From Candidatus Marinarcus aquaticus (lineage in GTDB: Bacteria; Campylobacterota; Campylobacteria; Campylobacterales; Arcobacteraceae), in contig NZ_PDKN01000001.1 of NCBI RefSeq assembly GCF_004116335.1, forward strand, positions 372,001-436,000: a stretch of 64,000 nucleotides of DNA, written 5' to 3'. How positions within the stretch are numbered: position 1 is the stretch's first letter; each line of letters opens with the position of its first letter. The translations under genes were made by a program, and so were the position numbers. The notes under the pieces were generated by a model. It did no database searches. It worked only from the letters and a program-made list of their open reading frames with translations, and was not told the DNA's origin. Shown one piece after another: positions 1 through 8,648 of the stretch.

Positions 1-187
1 AAATAAAATAACCTATAATTGCAAATAATGTAATTGCTGCAACAATAAATAATACAATATATAGCCACCCTTTACTTTGTCCAGTATAAAATCTGTGTGC
101 TCCAAATATTCCTAAAAACCACCAAAGCACATATGCTAAAATTACATTTTGCTGTTGAACTTTCACTTTTTCTAATTCAATATCCAT
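1..187 (-). CDS. TM2-domain membrane protein, partial
   Basis: The gene starts with ATG at 187, behind an AAAGGAG ribosome site, and runs off the left edge after 62 codons, so the C-terminus is missing. The protein begins with a short charged N-terminus rich in Gln and Val. It then shows a hydrophobic helix containing WWFLGIFGAHRFYTGQ, the hallmark of the TM2 domain (first helix followed by G-x-H-R-F-Y-x-G), and then the start of a second helix. TM2 proteins are small two-helix membrane proteins of unclear function. The family call rests on the motif; the role is unknown. Confidence 0.8.
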   Translation of the reverse strand, partial: MDIELEKVKVQQQNVILAYVLWWFLGIFGAHRFYTGQSKGWLYIVLFIVAAITLFAIIGYFI

Positions 188-335
188 TGAATCTCCTTTA
201 AATAAAATACAATATTATAGTGACTTTTAAATAAAGTAATAATAGTTTTAAAATAATTACATAAAAGTTACAACTAAAAATATTTTTTTTAGTTTATACA
301 CGTGGTATATTTTTCATAAGAGTTTTATATAATAA

Positions 336-350
336 TGATAATGAATATTA
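336..350. promoter_or_regulatory. possible Fur-box-like palindrome
   Basis: TGATAATGAATATTA agrees with the 7-1-7 Fur consensus (TGATAAT-N-ATTATCA) at about 12 of 14 positions. It lies about 55 bases before the DoxX-like gene. The region is very AT-rich, so a chance match is quite possible. Confidence 0.25.
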
Positions 351-403
351 ATTATATATAAAGGAAACGAGGCGTATAATTCCTGCAAAAAAAAGGAAGA
401 GGT

Positions 404-823
404 ATGCACAAAACCATCAAACTCATTCGACTCTCACTGGGAGTCATATTTTTGTGGTATGGATTTTTAAAATTCTTTCCACACTTAAGTCCTGCGGAGG
501 TTTTAGCTACTAAAACGATTGATATTTTATTTTTTGGTTTCTTTTCACCTGAAGTCTCTATTAAACTTCTGGCCCTTTGGGAAGTTGTTGTTGGAGTAGG
601 GTTTTTACTTTGAGTCTACACTCGTTATGTCGTTATTCTGTTTTTAACACACATGGTGTGCACATTTACACCCTTGGTGATTCTGCCTGAGCTTTCATTT
701 ACTCAAGCTCCGTATGCATTTACACTGGTGGGGCAATATATTGTCAAAAATGTGGTCTTTATTTTAGCAGGTATTTTAATCTATCAAGAGAGTAAAAAAG
801 AGCGACAACAAGCTCTGATTTAA
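404..823 (+). pseudogene. DoxX-like membrane protein gene interrupted by an in-frame TGA
   Basis: Reading from ATG 404 (AAGGAAGAGG just upstream) gives 69 codons, then TGA at 611-613. The same frame then stays open for another 69 codons to TAA at 821-823. Both halves fit one small four-helix DoxX/DUF417-like membrane protein. The N-terminal half has a first helix and a loop ending in a helix with ALWEVVVGVGFLL. The downstream half continues with YTRYVVILFL, a Pro-rich loop and a last helix before a charged tail. The stop falls where relatives would probably carry Gly (one base from GGA) or Trp. Other genes here end normally in TGA, so general TGA recoding is unlikely. It is either a recent nonsense mutation, a sequencing error, or local readthrough. 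Function is unknown beyond the family. Confidence 0.7.
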
Positions 824-895
824 ACAATTTTTTCTTATATTTCAAGGGTGCTTTAACAAAAAAGAATTATAATAAAATCACAAAAAGGAGATTTT

Positions 896-1420
896 ATGAA
901 TAAAAAAACGTTATTGCACCTATTTGGTACACTTTTGATTGGTTTTTGGATCGTAGGATGTGCGAACTTAGAACCACGTATTATCAGCTCTAAAGATTAT
1001 GATGTGAAAAACAAGTTGGTTTTTAATGCTTCACAAGAGAAAATGGTTAAAGCTTCAAAAGAGGTTTTCCAACTCAAAGAGTGGGATCTCTTTTATGAAG
1101 GCGAAGAAAAACCGAGTAAAACATACAGCTATTTTAGCAGTCATGGTGGACCATTTAATTATAAAAACTATGACAATGTGGCTTGGAACCAAAGCTTGAT
1201 GTCTAAACTGCAACCCACTTATTATATCACGGGTAAAACACCTACATCGGCGTTCAGTTTTGGTGCAGAGTTTTTTATTGTGCTGTACAGTTCAGATGAC
1301 CACATCACGGTTGCACAAGTGACCATGGCAAGTAATCAAATCGCAGAGAAAGATAAGTTAGAAGGGTATATTCAAGAGTATGCTGCCCTATTGAATGAGC
1401 AGCTTAATAAAAACCAGTAA
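896..1420 (+). CDS. putative lipoprotein of unknown function
   Basis: ATG 896 follows an AAAAAGGAG site at good spacing. The 174-residue product has a Lys-rich N-terminus, a hydrophobic stretch and a lipobox ending in VGC at about residue 22, so it should be a lipoprotein. The mature part is soluble-looking and contains an aromatic segment around residues 75-105. I do not recognise a family. It is convergent with the aldolase-like gene, whose stop is 10 bases away. Confidence 0.75.
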   Translation: MNKKTLLHLFGTLLIGFWIVGCANLEPRIISSKDYDVKNKLVFNASQEKMVKASKEVFQLKEWDLFYEGEEKPSKTYSYFSSHGGPFNYKNYDNVAWNQSLMSKLQPTYYITGKTPTSAFSFGAEFFIVLYSSDDHITVAQVTMASNQIAEKDKLEGYIQEYAALLNEQLNKNQ

Positions 1421-1430
1421 GAGCTGGTTT

Positions 1431-2405
1431 TTAACTGTACTCTTCTGTGAGTTTATTGTAAAACTTCACATATTCAGTGTCACCTGTGTCTCGTGCTTTC
1501 ATTGCAGGACGTGGGTGTTCATTAAGTTTACCTGTAATCATGTATGGCACAGAGTAACCCCAGTCAAGCTCTTTTTCAAGATCAACAATATAATCTTCAA
1601 TGAATTTAAGCACAGGAAGCAGTTTGTATTTTGGGTTCTTTAAAAATCCAACTAAAAGCTCCATTGGACAGTTTCCTGCTCCTCGTCCAAGTCCTGAAAC
1701 TGTTACGTCTAAATAACTTGCACCATACATCATTGCTTCAAGTGTATTGGCGTATGCCAGTTGTAGGTTGTTGTGTGCATGAATACCGATTTGTTTCCCG
1801 TTATTTTGAGCTACATTAAGGTACTTCTCCGTTAGGGCATTGATTTGTTCAGGGTAGAATGAACCAAAGCTGTCTGCAATATAGATGATATCTACATTCG
1901 TTTTGCTCAATTCATTTAACACATCATCCAATTCATGGTCAAATGATTTTGAAATCGCCATGATATTACAGGTTGTTTCATACCCTTTTGCATGAAAGTC
2001 TTCAATGAGTTCAATCGCTTCAGGCAGTTGGTGAATGTAGGTTGCAACACGAATCATGTCAATCACACTTTCAGATTTTGGTGGAATCTCTTCTTTAATC
2101 GTTCTTCCAACATCGGCCATGGTTGCGAGTTTTAAACTCGTATTGTTTTCACCTACAATTCTTCGAATGTCCTCTTCTTTACAGAAGTTCCAACACCCAT
2201 ACTCTTCCGTACTCATAACCGTTGGAGAAACATTCTTTCCAATCTCCATGTAGTCAATACCAGCAGCAACACACATCTCATATTGTGCTTTTACAAACTC
2301 ATCTGTAAAGTGGTAGTTATTAACCAACCCACCATCTCGAATCGTACAATCAAATACTTTGATATCTTCTCGTGCTAACAGCATGGAACCCTTCTTCTCA
2401 ATCAT
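1431..2405 (-). CDS. HMGL-like / 4-hydroxy-2-oxovalerate aldolase-type enzyme
   Basis: The protein opens with VFDCTIRDGG, the D-x-T-x-R-D-G motif of the DRE-TIM metallolyases, and later has GIHAHNNLQLAYAN, which supplies the metal-binding His-x-His pair. It ends with a segment that includes a Gly-rich GLGRGAGN loop. These are features of the pyruvate-carboxyltransferase (HMGL-like) family, which includes 4-hydroxy-2-oxovalerate aldolase, HMG-CoA lyase and isopropylmalate synthase. I chose ATG 2405 because AGGA sits upstream at normal spacing; a TTG at 2447 would add 14 residues without such a site. It stands alone, so its substrate cannot be set from context. Related proteins occur in surface-polysaccharide and amino-acid loci. 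Confidence 0.75.
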   Translation of the reverse strand: MIEKKGSMLLAREDIKVFDCTIRDGGLVNNYHFTDEFVKAQYEMCVAAGIDYMEIGKNVSPTVMSTEEYGCWNFCKEEDIRRIVGENNTSLKLATMADVGRTIKEEIPPKSESVIDMIRVATYIHQLPEAIELIEDFHAKGYETTCNIMAISKSFDHELDDVLNELSKTNVDIIYIADSFGSFYPEQINALTEKYLNVAQNNGKQIGIHAHNNLQLAYANTLEAMMYGASYLDVTVSGLGRGAGNCPMELLVGFLKNPKYKLLPVLKFIEDYIVDLEKELDWGYSVPYMITGKLNEHPRPAMKARDTGDTEYVKFYNKLTEEYS

Positions 2406-2529
2406 TGTATGTCCTACTTTGAATAATTTTTTGTAATAATAGCGCAAAGGGTCTCAAACCAATATTAAGGTTGTGTCAGATTTATGTCAAGTGCCCAAAT
2501 TTGAAGTGATTTTTAGCTAAAATGATTTC

Positions 2530-3231
2530 ATGAAAGAAAAAGTATATGTACTGCCTGGCTTGATGTGTGATGAACGTTTATTTGTATCCTTAACACCTTA
2601 TATTCAAAACCAATTTGAAATCATCTTTGTTGCAATTCCCTTGGCTCAAACGGTAAAAGAGATGATTGAAAAACTTGAGAAAATTTTCCCTTTAAAACCC
2701 ATTAATCTTCTGGGATTTTCTTTAGGTGGTTATGTGGCTTCGTATTTTGCTGTAAAACATCCCCAGCGAATAAAAAGAGTATTTATAATGGCCTCTTCGG
2801 TGTGCAGTATGCCTCAAACAGAGATACAAAAGCGTCAAGAGGTGATTCGCTTTGTTGAAAAAAATGGCTTACAAAAGCTAAGTCAAAAGCAGATTTTGAA
2901 ACTTTTAGATCCTATTAACCATCAAAATGATGAACTTAAAGCGTTGATACAAAACATGTATGTTGATTTGGGAGAAAAGGTCTTTAAACAGCAAATACAA
3001 AGCACCCTTTATCGAGAAGATTTAAGTGAACAACTCAATGCACTCTCAATCGTGTTGTGGTTTTTTTATGCCCAAAATGATCAAATGATTGATCACAGTT
3101 GGTTTGATTTGATTAAAGAAAATGAAAGACATAAAATATTTACACATCAAAGCCACAGCCATATGTTGCCTCTTGAAGAGCCTCAAAAAGTGGTCGAACT
3201 TATTGATTTATGGTTACAAAGTGAAGATTAA
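2530..3231 (+). CDS. alpha/beta hydrolase
   Basis: The 233-residue protein starts with VYVLPGLMCDERLF, an oxyanion-loop region, and has the nucleophile elbow GFSLGG around residues 62-67, which places the catalytic Ser. Near the C-terminus HSHMLP supplies the probable catalytic His, and a late Asp lies in YAQNDQMIDH. No signal peptide is seen, so it should be cytosolic. The ribosome site is weak. Esterases and small-molecule hydrolases share this fold; the substrate is unknown. Confidence 0.8.
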   Translation: MKEKVYVLPGLMCDERLFVSLTPYIQNQFEIIFVAIPLAQTVKEMIEKLEKIFPLKPINLLGFSLGGYVASYFAVKHPQRIKRVFIMASSVCSMPQTEIQKRQEVIRFVEKNGLQKLSQKQILKLLDPINHQNDELKALIQNMYVDLGEKVFKQQIQSTLYREDLSEQLNALSIVLWFFYAQNDQMIDHSWFDLIKENERHKIFTHQSHSHMLPLEEPQKVVELIDLWLQSED

Positions 3232-3293
3232 ATAAGTTGTGACACTTTTATTGATTATATGATAAAATGAGACAATTACTTTAAAGGCCAATA

Positions 3294-4256
3294 ATGAAGC
3301 AGTTTAAACAAGCAGTATGGATGATAGTGGTTATGTTTGTTTGTGCATGTGCACAAGAAAATACAAACAAACAGATTGCATATATTGCTTCAGATAGATC
3401 GATTCCATTTTGGCAAATCATGGGCAAGGGAGTTGTTTCTAAAGCCTTAGAATATGGTTATGAAATTGAACTTCTGGACTCTAAAAATTTGGCAAAAGTG
3501 GAGTTAGAACATACCATTAAAGCCATACAGAACAGAGTGGATGCCATTATTATCTCTCCTACCAACTCTTCACGATGTGTTACTGTTTTAAAGCTTGCAC
3601 AAGCAGCCAATATCCCTGTGGTGGTTTTAGATATTGGAACAGATGCAGGAGAGTATCTCTCTTTTATCTCTGCGGATAATAAAAAAGGAGCCTATGATAT
3701 TGGTAAAGTATTGGCAAATAAGATGAAACAAAAAGGCATTGAAACAGGAGAGGTGGGCATTATTGCTATTCCGCAAAAGCGTCTTAATGGACAACTCAGG
3801 ACCACAGGTTTTATGCAAGCCATGCAAGAAGAGGGGATTAAAACAGCGGACATCAAACAACAAGTGAACTTCTCATTAGAAGAGACCTATATGTTCGCCA
3901 ATGAGCTTATAATCAAATACGATGATCTCAAAGCGATTTGGCTGCAAGGTTCTGACAAATATCAAGGCGCACTCAATGCCATTAAAGATGCCAATAAAGA
4001 AGGCGAAATATTGCTCATTACTTTTGATGCTGAGCCTGAATTTTTGGAGCTTATTCCCAAAGAGGTGCTTGTAGGAGCAGCAATGCAACAACCTTTTTTA
4101 ATGGGTCAAGAAGCAGTTGTTGTTTTACATGAACACTTTAATGGTAATGCCGTGGCACGAAACATTCAACTGCCTATTTTAGCAATCTCTCAAGAGAACA
4201 TACACGAAAAACTCTTCATCATTAAACGAAACGTATTGGGATTAGAAGGAGAATAG
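3294..4256 (+). CDS. periplasmic sugar-type substrate-binding lipoprotein
   Basis: The 320-residue product has a short signal peptide ending in a Cys-rich lipobox (CAC) and then the fold of the ribose/LacI-type binding proteins (Peripla_BP_4). Seen in the sequence are IAYIASDRSIPFWQIMGKG at the start, DAIIISPTNSS and IPVVVLDIG in the first lobe, and GSDKYQGALNAIKDA and TFDAEPEFL in the second. No permease or ATPase gene is nearby. The TAG stop is directly followed by the ATG of a membrane histidine kinase, so the two should be co-translated. This resembles TorT-TorS and LuxP-LuxQ, where a binding protein presents its ligand to a sensor kinase. A sensing role is therefore more likely than transport. 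The ligand is unknown. Confidence 0.85.
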   Translation: MKQFKQAVWMIVVMFVCACAQENTNKQIAYIASDRSIPFWQIMGKGVVSKALEYGYEIELLDSKNLAKVELEHTIKAIQNRVDAIIISPTNSSRCVTVLKLAQAANIPVVVLDIGTDAGEYLSFISADNKKGAYDIGKVLANKMKQKGIETGEVGIIAIPQKRLNGQLRTTGFMQAMQEEGIKTADIKQQVNFSLEETYMFANELIIKYDDLKAIWLQGSDKYQGALNAIKDANKEGEILLITFDAEPEFLELIPKEVLVGAAMQQPFLMGQEAVVVLHEHFNGNAVARNIQLPILAISQENIHEKLFIIKRNVLGLEGE

Positions 4257-6902
4257 ATGCAAAGAAAAGGAAAACAATCCATATATTTGACACTCAGTCT
4301 TATTATCATACTTACTGTAACCATCACGATGAGTATACATGCTTCTTATTCTTACTTTACCACCAAAAAAAACCTTATAGAACAGATGAAAGTGGATTCG
4401 GATAATACGGTACAAGCTCTTCAAAAAAACATTAAAAAACTCATTGAGTCTTATTCTGTTCATGAATATGAGAATGTGATACGCCATGAGTTGGCTCGTC
4501 GAAATATATACGCGATTGTGATTGAAGATTTTAACATGGGTAAAATTATGGGACAAGAGGAGTATGTGACGGGTTATATTAAACAAAATAATAATATCAC
4601 GTTATTGTATGATGCTAAAAGTAAAGAGCATCAAACATTGTTACAACAAAGTTATTGGGTTAAGAAACATCTTATTTTTGATAACAATAAAAAAGAGTTG
4701 GGAAAACTCTATGTCTATGTCTCTGATACAAACATGCAAGAAGTGTTGCATAACATCATTCAACAAACGTTGATTAATACCGTGGCCATCTCATTCTTTT
4801 TAGTCTTGGCCCTGTTTGTAAGCATTCGTGCTTTTATTTTTATGCCCATGGGAGAGATTATTCAACGATTGCAAGAGCAAGATAAAGATGGTATTCCTTT
4901 GAAAAAAATCAAAAGCAGCTCTTTTCTAGAAGTGGATTGGTTGGTGGATGCAATTAATAACATGATTGATACTATTCGACAATCACAGCGTTCAATGAGT
5001 GAACTGAATGAACGTTTAGAGTTGGCTTGGGAAGGGGTTAATGATGGTATTTGGGATTGGCAAATACAAAAAGATGAAGCCTATTTTTCTCAACGATGGA
5101 AAAGCATGTTGGGGTATGAAGATGATGAAATAGACACAAAACCTGCCAGCTTTTTTAACTTAGTTCATGAAAAAGATAAAAAAAGAGTAGAAGCAGTGCT
5201 GGAAGCGCACTTTAAAGATCCTACGCATAACCCGTATTATTTAGAAGCCAGATTGTTGTGTAAAGATGGAAGTTATAAGTGGGTTTTACTTCGAGGAAAA
5301 GCCAATTTTGACAAAAAAGGCCGACCTGTTCGTATGGTTGGGTCTCATACGGATATTGATCAAACGAAGAAAATCACTGAATTGATTAATAAAGCTGAAG
5401 TAAAGTTTCATACTCTTTTTCAAGAGTCGTTGGATGCGATTGTATTGTTGGATTTACAAACACAAACATTCATTGAATTTAACCATAAAACACTTTTACA
5501 ATACGGTTACACAGAAGAGGAGTTTAGAAAACTTTCACCACAAGATTTAAGTTTTGAGTTTATCAATTCTGAAGAGTTGAAAGCCAAACAACAAGAGATT
5601 GTACGCAAAGGGTGGGATCATTTTTTAACCAAACATAAAACCAAAGATGGGAAAATACTTGATGTGGCAGTCAAAAGTAAATGCATCTATTTGGACAAGA
5701 AGGAGGTGCTTTATATCACCTTGCATGATATCACAAAAGAAAAAGAGAATGAACTCAAACTGGCACGTTCTTTGGAGCTACAAACACGTATTTTTGACCA
5801 TGTGGGCTATATCTTAATTCGTACGGATGAACATGGTGTGATTCAACAAATCAATAAAGAGGCTGAAAAAGTCTTGGGATACAGTGCAGATGAATTAGTA
5901 GGGAAGTATACTCCTGAAATTTTACACTTAGAGAATGAAGTGATTGCTCGAAGTACAGACTTTTCAAAAGTGCTTAATCAACCTATTAAAGAAGGGTTTG
6001 AGACCTTTGTGATTAAGAGTACTTTGGATTTGGAGAATGAACATGAGTGGACGTATGTGACGAAAAAAGGGGTAAAAATCCCCGTGATTTTAAAAGTATC
6101 TGCACTCAAAGATAAAGCAGGACATATCTATGGTTATTTAGGTATTGCACAAGATTTAACGCAACGAAAACTCATGGAGTCTCAATCTAAATTGGCATCC
6201 ATGGGAGAGATGATTGGCAACATTGCACACCAATGGCGACAACCACTGAGTGTGATTTCTACCATTGCAAGTGGGGTGAAAGTCAAAAGTGAATTTGGTC
6301 AGTTCAGTATAGAAGAGATGATACCCGATATGGATAATATTGTTGCTCAAACCCAATATCTCTCAAAAACCATTGATGATTTTCGTGATTTTATTAAAAA
6401 CAGTAATAAAAAAGAGCCCTTTTCAATTGTAAACAGCATTGAGAAAACACTTAATATCTTACACTCTTCAATGGTCAATAACAACATTGAGATTGTGTTG
6501 GATTTGGAAGATGATATTAAAATTGATGGTTTTAAAAACCAATTGATACAAGCGTTGATTAATATTATTAATAATGCCAAAGATGCCATCAAAGAGAACG
6601 TAAAAAAAGATCAAGATCGATTGATTTTTATTGCTACGCATCAAAAAGAAAATGCTTTAGAATTGAGTATTAAAGACAGTGGAGGCGGTATTAAAGAAGC
6701 CATTATAGGAAAAATATTTGAACCTTATTTTACTACTAAACATCAAAGTGTGGGTACGGGAATTGGGCTTTCTATGGCACATCAAATCTTAACACAACAT
6801 CACAATGCACGTATTACAGTGCACAATGAAAACTTTAATTATAAAGATAAAAACTATACTGGAGCGTGTTTTCAGATCTATTTTTTTAATTCCAAAGCTT
6901 AA
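4257..6902 (+). CDS. multi-PAS transmembrane sensor histidine kinase
   Basis: The 881-residue protein has a first membrane helix near residues 10-32, an extracytoplasmic segment of about 140 residues and a second helix near 175-200, then a linker. Three PAS domains follow: about 257-385 (GIWDWQIQKDEAYFS, a PAS_3 type), 388-505 and 510-640. The kinase core has the phosphoacceptor His658 in NIAHQWRQPLS, an N box (INNAKDAI), DSGGGI and a G2 box (GTGIGLSMAH). There is no receiver domain and no adjacent response regulator. It abuts the binding-protein gene with no gap, so the extracytoplasmic loop probably reads that partner. The 3' end overlaps the convergent DUF2721 gene by 4 bases. Confidence 0.9.
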   Translation: MQRKGKQSIYLTLSLIIILTVTITMSIHASYSYFTTKKNLIEQMKVDSDNTVQALQKNIKKLIESYSVHEYENVIRHELARRNIYAIVIEDFNMGKIMGQEEYVTGYIKQNNNITLLYDAKSKEHQTLLQQSYWVKKHLIFDNNKKELGKLYVYVSDTNMQEVLHNIIQQTLINTVAISFFLVLALFVSIRAFIFMPMGEIIQRLQEQDKDGIPLKKIKSSSFLEVDWLVDAINNMIDTIRQSQRSMSELNERLELAWEGVNDGIWDWQIQKDEAYFSQRWKSMLGYEDDEIDTKPASFFNLVHEKDKKRVEAVLEAHFKDPTHNPYYLEARLLCKDGSYKWVLLRGKANFDKKGRPVRMVGSHTDIDQTKKITELINKAEVKFHTLFQESLDAIVLLDLQTQTFIEFNHKTLLQYGYTEEEFRKLSPQDLSFEFINSEELKAKQQEIVRKGWDHFLTKHKTKDGKILDVAVKSKCIYLDKKEVLYITLHDITKEKENELKLARSLELQTRIFDHVGYILIRTDEHGVIQQINKEAEKVLGYSADELVGKYTPEILHLENEVIARSTDFSKVLNQPIKEGFETFVIKSTLDLENEHEWTYVTKKGVKIPVILKVSALKDKAGHIYGYLGIAQDLTQRKLMESQSKLASMGEMIGNIAHQWRQPLSVISTIASGVKVKSEFGQFSIEEMIPDMDNIVAQTQYLSKTIDDFRDFIKNSNKKEPFSIVNSIEKTLNILHSSMVNNNIEIVLDLEDDIKIDGFKNQLIQALINIINNAKDAIKENVKKDQDRLIFIATHQKENALELSIKDSGGGIKEAIIGKIFEPYFTTKHQSVGTGIGLSMAHQILTQHHNARITVHNENFNYKDKNYTGACFQIYFFNSKA

Positions 6903-7354
6903 GGAATATAACTCTGTTTTGATTTGATAAACGTTGTAGTAAAGAAAATCTCTTTTAAAAAAAGAATCAAAGCAATGATTAAAGCAACCATTGCAGAAAT
7001 AAACAAGCTTGAGATAAAGAGTGAACTTTTAAAACCAAACAGTGCACTTAAAAACATCGTTACAATGACCACGGCAATTAAAAGCCCTGTAAGAGTGCAA
7101 CAAAGAATGGCCCAGTTGGTATTGGTCATTCTCATGGTTAAGAACTCTCTTCGTTCTTTGATGGGTTCAAATCCTTGTTTATTCTCATTTTCAAACTTAT
7201 CCAAACGTTCAATTTTATCAATAATACGTGAAAGTCTTCCTGTAAAAACATTGAGTAATCCAGCAACGGCTGCAAGTAAAAATACAGGCGCTACAGAGAG
7301 TTGGATAAAGTGTGAAACAGAAGTAACAATTTGAGTATTTTCAAAGTTTAACAT
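6899..7354 (-). CDS. DUF2721 membrane protein
   Basis: The 151-residue protein has a hydrophobic N-terminal helix (APVFLLAAVAGLLNVFTGRLSRIIDK) with the conserved R-L-S-R-I-I-D segment of DUF2721, a charged middle, and two membrane helices in the C-terminal half. ATG 7354 follows AAGGACC at good spacing. It is the last gene of a compact operon (EamA, two small genes, DUF2721) in which each start touches or overlaps the previous stop. The biochemical role of DUF2721 is not known. Confidence 0.85.
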   Translation of the reverse strand: MLNFENTQIVTSVSHFIQLSVAPVFLLAAVAGLLNVFTGRLSRIIDKIERLDKFENENKQGFEPIKERREFLTMRMTNTNWAILCCTLTGLLIAVVIVTMFLSALFGFKSSLFISSLFISAMVALIIALILFLKEIFFTTTFIKSKQSYIP

Positions 7355-7518
7355 TGATGGTCCTTATTAATGGTGATAATCCAATCCTTGCATTTGGGAA
7401 TATTTTTAATTTTTTTAAGCTCTTTTGGTGTCAGTGTTCGATACTGCATCATGCTTCCATCAAAGATAATGACACTGATTTTTTCTTTTGTAAAGAGCGC
7501 TTTTATTTTTTTGATCAT
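7348..7518 (-). CDS. small hypothetical protein (56 residues)
   Basis: This frame starts with ATG 7518, two bases after the TAG of the upstream 34-residue gene, and its end overlaps the DUF2721 start by 7 bases. It has no clear ribosome site of its own, so it would depend on coupling. The product is basic, with Lys-rich ends and a Cys near the C-terminus, and has no clear motif. A TTG at 7551 would extend it within the upstream gene. It is supported mainly by its fit inside the operon. Confidence 0.5.
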   Translation of the reverse strand: MIKKIKALFTKEKISVIIFDGSMMQYRTLTPKELKKIKNIPKCKDWIITINKDHQC

Positions 7519-7520
7519 GA

Positions 7521-7625
7521 CTATTTTATTTTGCACTGCCCAAATTGACAACGTAAAAATTTAATGACATAGTATAAAAAAACCAATCCCAATATGATTT
7601 CAAAAATATCGTACAAAAGACTCAT
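7521..7625 (-). CDS. 34-residue single-helix membrane peptide
   Basis: The ATG at 7625 overlaps the TGA of the EamA gene (ATGA), with GGAG six bases upstream inside the EamA 3' end, so initiation is well supported. The peptide starts MSLLYDIFEIILG, continues with a hydrophobic run to about residue 24 and ends in a basic, Cys-containing tail. It should therefore be a one-helix inner-membrane peptide, probably with its C-terminus inside by the positive-inside rule. It may modulate the transporter it is coupled to, but that is inference. Confidence 0.6.
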   Translation of the reverse strand: MSLLYDIFEIILGLVFLYYVIKFLRCQFGQCKIK

Positions 7626-8506
7626 TTTTTCTCCAATTTTCGTATAAACAGACCCGAAAGAATCAGTACCAATGCCAACCAAGCAGAGGTTGATGGCAGT
7701 TTTTTAAAAAATACCCATGACCAAAAAATAGCAAATATGGGTATTAAATAAGAGACTTGCGACATAAATTGTACACCGACATTTTGAACAAGTTGCACAC
7801 GTATGAGTGAAGCCAATGCTGTAGGAAAAATAGCTAAATAGACCACACTGATAAGGGAGAAGTTCAAAATGGTATGACTATTTATATCATATAAAAATAA
7901 AAAAGGCAACATGGAAAGTGTGGCTGTTAAAAACATGGAACTGGAACAAACCACTGTTGGTAAATAAGAGACTCTTCTCAGTAATAATCCTGATCCAATA
8001 TAACCTAACGTGGCTCCCAACATAGCAAGTTCACCTTTTAAACTGTCGTGGCGTTGATTGAGAAAATCATGCCCTAACAGTATGAACACACCTAAAAAAC
8101 CAAGAATAACACCAATGAGTTTAAGCAGAGTAAACTTTTCATCATGGGTAATGTAGTGTGAAAGTATAAGTGCAATAAACGGCCCTACGGCTAACATAAT
8201 AGCAGCCGTACTTGCCGAGATGTATTGTTGTCCCCAGGAGATAAGAAAAAAAGGCAAGGCATTGTTTAAAATGCCCACACAAATAAGAATGGTCCAACTC
8301 TTTGAATCACGTGGAAAGTGAAGTTGTTTGACTCTCATCACAGCCAATAAAAAGAGTGTCGCGAAAAAAATTCTAAAAAAAGCAATGATAAAAGGATCAT
8401 AGGTTGTCAGTGCCATCTCAACAGCGATAAAGGCACTTCCCCATATTGCTGCTAAAAGCAGCAGTCCAAAATAGTGTATGAGTTGGGGTGTTTTGATGTT
8501 ATTCAT
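7622..8506 (-). CDS. EamA/DMT-family transporter
   Basis: The 294-residue protein is almost wholly hydrophobic, with about ten membrane helices in two similar halves. It has AAIWGSAFIAVEMAL in the first helix and FFRIFFATLFLLAVMR in the second, as in the drug/metabolite transporter superfamily. Such carriers move amino acids, nucleobases or other metabolites across the inner membrane; the substrate cannot be read from the sequence. It heads a minus-strand operon with two small genes and a DUF2721 gene. Confidence 0.85.
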   Translation of the reverse strand: MNNIKTPQLIHYFGLLLLAAIWGSAFIAVEMALTTYDPFIIAFFRIFFATLFLLAVMRVKQLHFPRDSKSWTILICVGILNNALPFFLISWGQQYISASTAAIMLAVGPFIALILSHYITHDEKFTLLKLIGVILGFLGVFILLGHDFLNQRHDSLKGELAMLGATLGYIGSGLLLRRVSYLPTVVCSSSMFLTATLSMLPFLFLYDINSHTILNFSLISVVYLAIFPTALASLIRVQLVQNVGVQFMSQVSYLIPIFAIFWSWVFFKKLPSTSAWLALVLILSGLFIRKLEKK

Positions 8507-8648
8507 GTGTTATCTTTTTGCAATTGTAAAGTGCTATTGTATCGCTTTTAGGTAAATTGAAATTTAAATATCAATTTAAATTTTATAATGAGTTTTAGTT
8601 TAATAAATCCATGCTATGATAATAGATTAATTCAGTAAAGGAGTCTTC

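Noticed and set aside
404-823. TGA recoding to an amino acid across the genome
   Set aside because: Several intact genes here, such as the EamA transporter and the methyltransferase, end naturally with TGA, so a changed code is not supported.
6924-7334. Open frame of 136 codons on the plus strand opposite DUF2721
   Set aside because: It mirrors a well-supported membrane protein gene and its composition is a reverse-strand shadow (Lys/Ile/Ala-rich, no motif, no ribosome site).
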